DNA of 64,000 nt from Cheilinus undulatus. Lineage: Eukaryota > Chordata > Actinopteri > Labriformes > Labridae. This document shows positions 12,201 to 20,509 of this stretch, one piece after another; the first letter of the stretch is position 1; each line of letters begins with the position of its first letter. Under the pieces are notes generated by a model. It worked only from the letters and a program-made list of their open reading frames with translations, made no database searches and was not told the DNA's origin. A program made the translations under genes and the position numbers. The stretch spans positions 39,931,398-39,995,397 of the forward strand of contig NC_054865.1 in NCBI RefSeq assembly GCF_018320785.1. Reading direction: 5' to 3'.

Positions 12201-15200
12201 TTGCATGAATTTATTCAGACTTTAAATATTTCTGACATTTTTACATGTTCTGATGAAATTATGGGGAAAAATAAGTGTTTTAAATAGTGAAGTACTTGTG
12301 ATTTTAGTCAGTTTTACAACAGTATAACAGTTTTATTCTACTTAAATGGCATAAATCAGTTTTTATATTAATTGTGAACCTCACCACTGCAAGAATTTAA
12401 CTTAGTTATCCAATATTATGATTATTATAAGCACCCTGTTGAAATTTCAAGATAAAACTCATGGTACCACCATTACTTAGACAGTATTCTGAAGACAGTC
12501 ATGTCTTGCCCCTTGCCATGTCTTGTAAAATGAATATTTTGTATTTAAATCACTTTTTAATGTGCAAGTAAATACTCATTAGACTCTGTATGTGTTTATA
12601 TTCAATTATTAACATTTTAATATGCATACACTTTATGGACTTTACCATAAACAGTCTAGGATCCATATCCTAGACTGTTTATGGTAACTTCATTGATCTA
12701 GATTTGCACTATAATAATAAAAACAATATATTTATAAATGTCATAAAAGTAAAACCAATAATACTTGAGGTCTGAAATGTTGAGTTTTCAAGTATTTCAG
12801 TGAGTGCCCTATAAAGGATTAAAGTTCATTGTTAGGACCAAAGACACAATGCAGATGGTGAACAGGGGAACTGTTGACAGACCTCCATCCAAGCTTAGTT
12901 GGCAGTTGACAAACATCTGACTTTAGGAGGTGCAATGAATTAACAGCATACACCTATCAGGCTTCCCCACACCCAATTCCATGAAGACAAAATCATGTAC
13001 ACTAGACACACGTATGCACATATGAGCACAGACAGACACACACACACACAGAAAACTAGGCCCCAGATGGAGCTTCAGGACCCAGCAGAGAGCAGCTCCA
13101 GCTGGGGAGAGCAGCTGAGACAAGAGCTGCAGTCATGGAGAGAACCGGCCAGGACTGGACCCCTGCCAAATTAGAAACACTTCAGTGAAATAAATATAGC
13201 TTACTCAGAGGGGAGGGAGGAGGAGAAGGAAAGGAGGCAGAGACAGAGAGCGAGGGAAAGATGAATGGGAAGGACGATATGGATTGAATGTCAAGCATGC
13301 TAAACCCATTTAGCAGGACTGGACCGGGTCTGGAAACACGGGGCACCGTGGAAAAAAGTGACACTGTTTACAACTGGGGGAGGAAAGACAGGAAATCTGT
13401 TGAGTTGGCAGAGAACGGAGCAGAAGGGTGGAAGGAATTGGCTCAACTTTTTTCATCAGCAGCCCAGCTGTTACATTATGGTTGTTGTAATGCTCTTAGA
13501 CATTGAAATTCACTGACAAGCACACAATCCATGAACAGACATAGACAGAGACACAGTCACATGCAAATGCATACACATCTGCTAGGTGGTATATGTCGGA
13601 TAGTGTATTTTTTATAGGCTGCGGAGTTTGTTATATGGATTGTTGTCAAACTTCTCTAAATAAGACTAAAGCAAATCCTTTAACTCAGACTCACTGTTTC
13701 GTTACAGCTCTTGAACTGCATCATGGACATGGTGGAGAAGACGCGCCGCTCCTTGACGGTGCTGCGCCGCTGTCAGGAGGCCGACCGCGAGGAGATGAAC
13801 CACTGGATCCGGCGCTACAGTGACGTGGAGGAGATGAAAAAAGGTGGGAGCAACGGACAGCACTGCCTTCCTCCTCCTCCTCTTCCTCCTCCTCCTACTC
13901 CTCACCACAACTCCTCCTCCAACACAGCTAGCAGCAGCGAGTCACTGCCCATAGGAACTTCCTCGGCTGCTGAAAGGCAGACAGGCAGACAGACAGGTAG
14001 ACCAACACTCGCAGGGTTTGTTTGGCAAAGCAAAACACTCATAGCAAGGTAGGGCTGATTTGAAATGCGGAAAATGGCAATTTACACACAAAAAATCAGT
14101 TAGATTATCATATTTTTGAGCAAATGTACAAATTTGAGCTCATACTGTGAGGGAGTACAAATCTAGATCTTTAACCACCTGATTGCACCCTCATGCTGCC
14201 AGCATGCTCATTCATAATTAAGATTTGTATTCATTTCCAACTCTCTTATTTCCATTCCGATTAGAAAGAGCTGAAAACATGAATGAAAGCTTCCATACAA
14301 AGTTTAAAAAAAAAAGACTATAAAATTCTTCAAGGGAGTCATTGTGAGAGGTTTTTTTTGTTTGGATCAGGGATGTCATTTTGCCTAAGAGGGTGTCTGA
14401 TGTGTGTTTCAGAAATCCACAGAGACTTCTTACACAGGCCCCCTTCAGGATACCTGCCTGAAGAAATCTGGAGGAAAGCTGGTAAGAGTCAAGCACCCAT
14501 CACCCCTTTTCAAGAGAACCTGGCTGCAGATATCAGACATCCATAAATGCATCAGCAGTTGATTGGTAAATTGAGAGGACTCACTGGTGAAACCTGTTCT
14601 CCTTAGCGCCATTTTCACACGTTTAAATTAATAGTTTAGAGTTTGAAATTTGAATAAACTGGCATTTACAGATGTCCAATGTCAGCAGCAGGGAGCCTCT
14701 CCTTCTTTTTCTATATTGTCTACATGATTGACCTCACACTCACAAAAAGCACGCACAATCACCACCATCAGTCTTCAGGGTTACCTTGCCCTCACCACAG
14801 AAACAGACAAAGCAGAGGCCTTACAGCCACAGGTCCATCAAGGCAGAGGATTGGAGGCCCTCTGTGCCATTAGGGCTAAATGCTCTCCATCTGTCACCGC
14901 TATGAAAGGCCACTGCAGTTAAAGTAGCAGTGAAAATGCAGTCACCTGGCCTGAGAAAGGCCACAGCAGCACAGCACAGGTTGGAGCTTAAATGGTCTCC
15001 AGTGTGTCTCCACATTTTTTTTATTGTTATTGTTTTCTCACGCACATAAACAAACATAATACCAAAAAAGATCTTGGGCAAATCTTGACCATTGTTATTA
15101 TTTCTGGCTGGTTTTGCAACCAAAAGGAGGCAGGTGGGGATTTGCATGGGCCTTCTTGTACAGTACACTGCATGTTAGATGGAGCCCATCCCAGGAGTCA

Positions 15201-18200
15201 TCTGGCTCAGCCCTGGTTCCTCCACAGTCCCAACACTATTATGTTGCAGTCATACTCCAGTCCCCTGCGGAGGGAAGATGCTGCTGCTGTCGGCAAAATA
15301 CTGTGCTGCATTTTCACCAGCAGAAAAAAAAGCTCTTTTAATTGCAGTTGTTTTCATACAGGTACGACAAGCATCCCGCTCTCCCCAGCACTAAAGCACC
15401 TCCAAAACAGGCAGGGTGAGTAAAATGTCTCACTCACAACATCTCACCTCCAGTGTGTGTGTCTGTGTATCTGTGTGTCACCTCTATCGCAGCAGCCAGG
15501 TAGTGCGCCTGCTGGAGCAGCAGCACCTCTTGGTTTTAATTAAAACCAGACACGTATTCTCTGGTCTGGTTCAGGTTGAGAGACTGCAGAGCTTTTGAAA
15601 AATAAGATCTGAAGTGTGAAAAAGCAGACAGAAATAACACGTCTCAGGGACTCGCCAAATCCCTGCGGAATTAAAACGTTAATATTGCTGCCCCCGTGTT
15701 TTCCATTAAGTGCTAATTGCCCCAGCATCTGCTATGCAGTCTCCTTGATAAGAATTAATTAAATTTGCAAACTAATCTTAGTGGTGCATGCATTAGGCCA
15801 GATAATTGAGAATGCAGATAGTGTTTGCAAAGGAGAGAAGAAAAAGGAGGAGGAGGAGGGTTAGAAAAGGAAGAAAATGAACCAAGAAAGAAATAAAGGA
15901 TAAAGGTAGAGGTAGAGGCAGTGATGGGATGAAGGAAAGCATAGAGATGTGTGACTGTATGTTGACAGGATTGACTAAGTTTGAACATATTAGCATAGCT
16001 CAGATGTGCATACATGCAAACACAGCCATATGCATGCATACGACCATGCATACGACCATGCACATCCACACAGCAGTGTGTGTAAAAGCTCTCCCTGCTG
16101 CCTATCTTTTTGCACAGTAGTTTGAAACAACTGGAGTGGAGCGGAGAGGTAAAGTGACAGTTATTTATGAGTTCCCTCTCAAACAAACACTGACTGGAGG
16201 AAATCGGGAGCAGTGGAGAGAACAATATCAGTCTTACCTCCTACTTGGTTGGCCTAACGCACCTGGAGAGCCACTTGTATGTGTGCCATTCGTGCCTAAG
16301 TGTGCTTGTGTGTGTTTGTCTACATTGAAAGGAGGTGGAGGGGGAGAGAGAAAATCATTTAATCTGTAAAAAATGTTTCTGTCTTTGAGGGCAGAAGAAA
16401 ACGAGATCCATCATAACACACTACATAAGAATTTGATAAATAAGTAGGACATATTTTGCATCCTATTTCTCAGATTTTTAACACCCTACAAGAAATCACG
16501 TACTGTACATTTGTGAGGTCAACAATGAAAGATGGTAAAATATAATCACTCGTGACTAACTGAGGAGGTACTGCAGGAGGTTTCTATTTTAGACTGCCAT
16601 CTGGAAAAGAGTCTACACACCTGCCTGTTATAAAAACACAGCTTCTTCACTCATACACTTTGTGCTTATGCTGGAAGAAGAAGAAGCCCTGTGATAAAAT
16701 CTACACTATAAGAAGCCCTGCAGCGAAGATCTGCATGCACATATGTGGGAGGAATTATTCACTGTGAGCTCTGCCTATTGGAATTATTCTCATGACAAGC
16801 TTACAATCGTGCAAACAGGGAATCCCAGGATGTTGAATTGCAGTAAAGTTGGTGACAAAACTTTGCAGACATCTGCTGTTTTCAGCACTGGAAATGATTG
16901 TGGCCAGACGTGTTTGAATTAATTATTGAAGTCTGGCTGTTTCACTGTTCTGGCAGAAAGTTTTAAATCTTGGATGATGTACATCTGTTCGCTGAGATAC
17001 AACAAGATGGCAGCTTAAAGAGCTTCAATAAAGAATGACAGAGCAGGTGGGATGAGATGATGGTCACATGCACTAACACCTCTCTCTCTCTCTCTTTGTC
17101 TTTCTCAGAGGAGGCCGTCAATGAGGTGAAGCGACAGGCGATGTCAGAGCTGCAGAAGGCAGTGTCAGACGCAGAGAGGAAGGCTCATGAGATGATTTCA
17201 GCCGAGCGCTCGAAAATGGAGAGGGCACTTGCTGAGGCTAAGAGACAAGCATCTGAGGATGCATTGACGGTCATCAACCAGCAGGAGGACTCCAGTGAAG
17301 TGAGTACCACAGACCCCCCACCTACATTTCACCTCATTTTCCCTCACTTGATCTCTGATTCTTCCCTCAGTCCTCCTCAAAACCCTTCTACTCCATCCAC
17401 TACCCCACATGCTCTGTCTTATCTTCTGAGTCATCCTGTTTTCTGTTATCTCTACAGCTGTCTGCTTTTTCAGTTTGTGCTGCAACATGTTGTCTTCATT
17501 ATTGCAAAAGAAGTCCAGTTGTTATTGAACATTAACGTAGACAGAGCCAGATGGTTGGAACAGAATGCCAGGCTGAGGCCTTTACAGAGCAGTTGACCAC
17601 CACCTGCTGGTAACACAGGCCAGTGGCAGTGGACCAGGACTTAAAGACTTAAAAATCAAATCCTTTTGCAAAGAGTAGCAAAAGATAAGGTGTGGAAAAT
17701 AGCAGGTTGGTACAACTAATTGAACTCTAATGAGGATCATGATTTTAACCTCCCTACAAACAAAGAAACACATGTTGGCAGTTATTACTGTTTAAATGTG
17801 TTTTCTGCACATAGTAAACTCTATGTGGTCGTCTATTCAAAATATTTTCATACATGCATCCTATTTATATCATGTTTGGTTATATCTCACGTTCAGTAAA
17901 TTTTCTTTAAATGTTTATTTGTCTCCCTGTAAATCTTTTACACTATGCATGGAAACTTGTATAGACATTCAGTGAACATTGCCGATGTATTAATAGCCTC
18001 CAGTGATTTTAAGTGAGCGTTGCCCCTTTAAGTAAAGTCAGTGGGGAAAGCCAGCCTATACAGTGTTGCAGAGGGTACAGTTTCCCTGCATAATTGAGCA
18101 AGTTTAAGGTAAAAATGGGTTTTAAAAATGTTGGCTCAACTGTACACAGTATATCCAAAATTTTTGAAGTTTTTTACTTTTCACCTTCTGTGTTTGCCAC

Positions 18201-20509
18201 TATTTCGTGATGCAGCCTTTGGCTACATGTTCTTCAGCCTCAGCGTAGTGCCATCTCCTGATGCAGGCTTCTTTAGAGACAACAACAAAATAACCTAAAA
18301 CTAATCTAAAAATGAGCAATTTTCACTTGAGTTATGATGACATGCTGTTTACTGTGAAAATGAGGGGATACTTCCATGAACCAGAGTAAACAGCCTGCAT
18401 CACTCCCCATCCAGAGTTCCCTGCCTTACTGAACACTTGTGCTTTACAGACCTTCTTCAACTTTACAGGGGTCATTTGGTAAAACTAACCCAGACCAGAA
18501 GAGCTGAAGGGAAAAATCTTCATCCAGGCAAATTTGCTGTTTCTTTATTCTTCTAATGGCTGATAATTAGATAAGCATTGGCACAGTCGTTACTAGGGCT
18601 GAATGGATAAGGAAAACAGTCTAAATGCAATTTTTCCCCCATATAGCAATTTCAATTTCATATGCGATTTTTTTTAACTTCTTCATCTTATGTACAGTAT
18701 CTCTTGACAAACAAGCAACAAATTATTATATTTTATAACAACCACAATAGTGAATAGATATTGTGAACAATTTGAAAACTTATTTTGACCTATTGCATAT
18801 TCATTATGAATTGTTGTATTGAAGGGAAAGATGGTTTTATGTCTTTCTCATTTTATATAAAACAAGGATTTTTTTTTCTCTGCAAACTATAAAACACTGA
18901 CACTTGAATGTTTGAATAATTTGTAGAGGATAGCACCTCTGCTGCAAAAATGTATGAATCTTGTATTTTGACACACATTTCAGGTCAAAGAAATACAGCA
19001 CCTTCTGCAATTTGAAAAATGTGTCGGCAATGTAGAAAACAGAGCTGAAGTTGTTGCCTCTGTCAAAGTCCACAGACCCAAACAGCTGATCAGGAAATGG
19101 CAGTAAGCTCTGGTGGAAGACTATAAAGCTGAACGCTGCATTGCAACATAATGCCAAACACAGAGGCTCTCTGGGTGAAAAATAAAATATTTAAAAAATT
19201 TTGGATACACTGTAGAGTTGAGCCAACATTGGTGTATTGCCCATTTTTTACCTTAAACTTGCTAAATTATGCAGAGAAACTGTACCCATCTGCAACACTG
19301 TATAGCCTAGCTTTCCCTAGCACGCTCTTCTTAAAGGAGAAAATGTAAGCTGAAATCTCTGGAGGCTAATGCAACTACTGTTACAAAATACCTTATACAA
19401 CCTAACTTCAAAATTACCAAAATATCTCTTTAAATTAGAGCCGTATCTGCCAATAAACCAGAAATTAATTTTGCTGTCAAACGAAGAGCAATTTCTAAAA
19501 AGTGATAAATGATGTATATTCACTTAGAAAAATCAAAGCACTGCAAAAAAAATAATTGGCTTAAAGGAAATACCTTTCTCAACCATTTAAATTAACTGAA
19601 TAAAAGTCAAAAAGTCAGAGTGAGGTAAAATATTCATTAGCATTTCATAAAATTTCAGATGAGAAATAATCCTTAACCCTTGGTCTATTCTTGACATTCA
19701 CTTCTTTCTGGGCAACCTTTGAGTATATAAATTGTGTAGCTAACAGTGGAACAGTGGGGATATTAAGGGCTTCTCCTTTGTCATGTTTAGCTAAGTGTTA
19801 CAAAAGGGTGTTGCCTTAAATGCTGAGGAATATTTTTTGTTGCAGTAAAGCTTTGGCAAAAGTTTGAAAGCAAGATAGAAGTCTATGACAAAAAAAGGCA
19901 CTTACATGAAAAATTTATAATGATTACTGATCATGATCTCAATATTGGTCAGAATAATTGGGAAAATCATGCAGCCCTAGGAAATAGAGCAAATTATAGA
20001 AATAAATTATTTCAAGTTTCAGTGTCTATCTACATGAAAATGTGAACTCTGTGCCACCCCAGAACAAAAAGGAGACTTATTTTTATCAACCTCCTCTCTC
20101 CCCACTGTCTCACCAGAGCTGCTGGAACTGCGGGAGGAAAGCCAGTGAGACGTGCAGCGGCTGCAACACGGCTCGCTACTGCGGCTCCTTCTGCCAACAC
20201 AAAGACTGGGAGAAGCACCACCACGTCTGTGGTCAGGGCCTGCAGGGACTGCCTGGGGGCAGCAGTGTGCCTCTTGGCACCCCCTCCTCTTCCTCCACCT
20301 CCTCCTCAACGTCCTCCAGTGCGCCCCCCACCCACTCAGAGAGCACCCCTCCAGGACCCTTGTCCCTTGTGGGGCCAAGCAGTATTGCAGCAGGGGCCGG
20401 CAGCGGCAGTGGAAGTGTGTCCGCCAGCCCGAAGGAGAGCAGTTCCAGCAGTGCCTCTCGCTCCACGACTCCAGCTACCCCCGCTCTGCTTGACGCCACC
20501 TCTCGCTGA
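66..20509 (+). CDS. cbfa2t3: cbfa2t3 (MTG16/ETO2) transcriptional co-repressor, 10 coding exons, 5' end outside window
   Basis: ETO/MTG-family nuclear co-repressor that bridges DNA-bound factors to NCoR/SMRT and HDACs (family knowledge). Exons: 66-212, 4830-5071, 6052-6141, 7294-7475, 10665-10948, 11592-11677, 13708-13996, 14413-14481, 17109-17299, 20117-20509. All junctions are GT-AG and phases join without a break, giving 648 codons from ATG 92 to TGA 20507. The reading frame is open upstream of ATG 92 to the acceptor at 65, so longer N-terminal isoforms from upstream exons are likely. Order: Pro-rich N-terminus, NHR1/TAFH (about 79-180), NHR2 (about 320-385), NHR3 coiled coil (about 432-515), MYND zinc finger (about 520-556), Ser-rich tail. 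NHR3 wording ([33 protein letters not shown]) fits CBFA2T3 better than recalled RUNX1T1 or CBFA2T2, and gene order agrees. Exon 1 could instead end at 221, a better donor, adding three residues. Confidence 0.95.
634..655. repeat. 22-bp perfect palindrome next to a second hairpin
   Basis: Bases 634-655 equal their own reverse complement, centred on AGGCCT (11-base arm CTGTGGGCAGG). Immediately upstream, ACATTGG (613-619) pairs with CCAATGT (625-631) across five bases. Both lie just outside the left end of the dispersed repeat at 659-1320. Confidence 0.85.
659..1320 (+). repeat. dispersed repeat family A, copy 1 (TTTTTGCCACTTTT array)
   Basis: About 500 bp of degenerate units of the form cccatttttgccactttt, closed on the right by a non-repetitive segment (ccatgggcccccagtttggctgg at 1218-1240, then a pyrimidine-rich stretch). 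The same structure occurs in reverse orientation at 45078-46027, including the closing block and the outer gggctct...aaatt end. Two copies sharing both ends define an element rather than simple-sequence drift. Confidence 0.75.
4830..7475 (+). CDS. cbfa2t3: cbfa2t3 exons encoding NHR1/TAFH domain (4830-5071, 6052-6141, 7294-7475)
   Basis: Three phase-compatible exons encode the TAFH/NHR1 domain, from [10 protein letters not shown] through [29 protein letters not shown] and [20 protein letters not shown] to [12 protein letters not shown]. This helical domain binds activation domains such as those of E proteins (family knowledge). Divergence from the mammalian consensus is minor, for example Cys in [10 protein letters not shown]. 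The 980-bp intron 5072-6051 holds a minus-strand tRNA-SINE. The intron 6142-7293 shows only a short GA-rich tract near 7039-7062. Confidence 0.93.
5578..5751 (-). mobile_element. tRNA-derived SINE, minus strand
   Basis: Read on the minus strand it starts GGCCAGATAGCCTAGTGGT, with a pol III A box (TAGCCTAGTGG, complement 5730-5740), and carries a B box (GGTTCAAGACC, complement 5687-5697) about 32 bases later. It continues into a body ending in an A-rich GGGGGAAAAAAGGCC tail near 5578. A related head occurs at 60490-60575. Confidence 0.75.
7476..10664. other. cbfa2t3 intron (3.2 kb), noncoding
   Basis: Holds two (CA)n runs (8297-8310 and 8474-8494) and a TIR-bounded dispersed repeat at 9003-9757. 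No coding signal was seen. Confidence 0.7.
9003..9757. mobile_element. dispersed TIR element family B, copy 1
   Basis: Left end AGTCCCTGTAAAGTGAT (from 9004) and right end tctcactttacag (9737-9748) are inverted. The interior (tcctggatga, ctttgtctc, caaagcagcaacag, gtctgatgatagacatg-type strings) recurs reverse-complemented in the copy at 23211-24148. No ORF; it looks nonautonomous. The superfamily could not be assigned from termini alone. Confidence 0.7.
10665..11677 (+). CDS. cbfa2t3: cbfa2t3 linker exon and NHR2 start (10665-10948, 11592-11677)
   Basis: The first exon encodes a Ser/Pro/His-rich linker ([14 protein letters not shown], then PNG repeats and [10 protein letters not shown]). 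The second encodes [24 protein letters not shown], the entry to the NHR2 oligomerisation helix. The second acceptor reads cagcag, so splicing can start at 11592 or 11595 with or without one Ala codon. The full-length choice (11592) equals the recalled human spacing RHR-x8-RQEEV. Confidence 0.92.
11592..11594 (+). promoter_or_regulatory. cbfa2t3: NAGNAG tandem splice acceptor in cbfa2t3
   Basis: The acceptor reads tttcagcag|tgcatgg. Cutting after the first AG keeps the codon G|CA (Ala); cutting after the second gives G|TG (Val) directly and drops one residue. Both keep frame. This is a typical layout for subtle alternative splicing. Confidence 0.7.
11778..12822. mobile_element. piggyBac-like nonautonomous element, long copy
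   Basis: Flanked by TTAA on both sides (11778-11781, 12819-12822), with terminal inverted repeats CCCTTTATGGGGCA on the left and TCCTTTATAGGGCAC (reverse-complemented) on the right. TTAA targets and CCC starts are typical of piggyBac. No transposase frame is present. The left end includes CCATATATGG (11801-11810), a perfect CArG match. A 197-bp relative lies at 57770-57966. It sits inside the cbfa2t3 intron between exons 11592-11677 and 13708-13996. Confidence 0.75.
12642..12687. repeat. perfect 21-bp stem, 4-nt loop hairpin
   Basis: Bases 12642-12662 (TTACCATAAACAGTCTAGGA plus T) are perfectly complementary to 12667-12687, with CCAT between. It lies inside the piggyBac-like element but off-centre (element midpoint near 12300), so it is not simply the element's own terminal repeats. 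Confidence 0.9.
13708..13996 (+). CDS. cbfa2t3: cbfa2t3 exon: NHR2 core plus low-complexity proline insert
   Basis: Encodes [20 protein letters not shown] and [18 protein letters not shown], the amphipathic NHR2 helix that drives tetramerisation. A spacer follows, expanded by CTC/CCT repeats (13865-13906) into [11 protein letters not shown] and then a Ser/Thr-rich and QTGRQT segment. The recalled human CBFA2T3 spacer differs in sequence. The exon ends in phase 1 at acag|gtagac; reading past 13996 soon meets a stop, supporting the donor. Confidence 0.9.
14413..17299 (+). CDS. cbfa2t3: cbfa2t3 NHR3 exons (14413-14481, 17109-17299)
   Basis: The 69-nt exon encodes [20 protein letters not shown]. 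The next encodes the NHR3 coiled coil ([16 protein letters not shown], then [17 protein letters not shown] and [14 protein letters not shown]). NHR3 helps bind PKA RII and other partners in this family. Donor gaa|gtgagt at 17300. The 2.6-kb intron between them contains a possible conserved noncoding block at 15480-15790. Confidence 0.92.
15480..15790. promoter_or_regulatory. candidate conserved noncoding enhancer in cbfa2t3 intron
   Basis: This block is non-repetitive and dense in factor-like words: the palindrome GGTTTTAATTAAAACC at 15533-15548, CTTGATAAG (GATA core), ATTAATTAAATTTGCAAACTAAT-type homeodomain/octamer sequence split across 15754-15776, and GCATGCATTAG. CBFA2T3 itself works with GATA factors. 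The enhancer call is inference from texture only. Confidence 0.3.
17988..19370. mobile_element. element with ~350-bp imperfect inverted arms
   Basis: The left arm (about 17988-18300) and right arm (about 19030-19370, reversed) align over most of their length. Both share tagcctccag at the outer end, then cctttaag, tatacagtgttgcag, cagtttc.ctgcataatt, gcaagtttaaggtaaaaa and atgttggctcaact. The centre is AT-rich with no convincing ORF. It is a long-TIR or foldback-type insertion in the cbfa2t3 intron 17300-20116. Confidence 0.7.
20117..20509 (+). CDS. cbfa2t3: cbfa2t3 last coding exon: MYND zinc finger and serine-rich C-terminus
   Basis: Begins [20 protein letters not shown], followed by [18 protein letters not shown]. 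The CxxC, CxxC, C, C, H and C ligands of a MYND domain are all present. MYND binds NCoR/SMRT. The ~90 residues after it are rich in Ser, Thr, Gly and Pro (many TCC/AGC codons), and stop at TGA 20507-20509. The acceptor at 20116 follows a pyrimidine-rich stretch. Confidence 0.95.
   Translation, partial: SCWNCGRKASETCSGCNTARYCGSFCQHKDWEKHHHVCGQGLQGLPGGSSVPLGTPSSSSTSSSTSSSAPPTHSESTPPGPLSLVGPSSIAAGAGSGSGSVSASPKESSSSSASRSTTPATPALLDATSR

Noticed and set aside
18837..19157. 106-codon minus-strand frame ([11 protein letters not shown]...)
   Set aside because: Lies in the right arm of the inverted-repeat element, and the matching left arm has stops; not a gene.
66..20509. RUNX1T1 or CBFA2T2 identity for the MTG-family gene
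   Set aside because: NHR3 and N-terminal wording fit recalled CBFA2T3 better, and the pabpn1l-trappc2l-galns neighbours match the CBFA2T3 locus.
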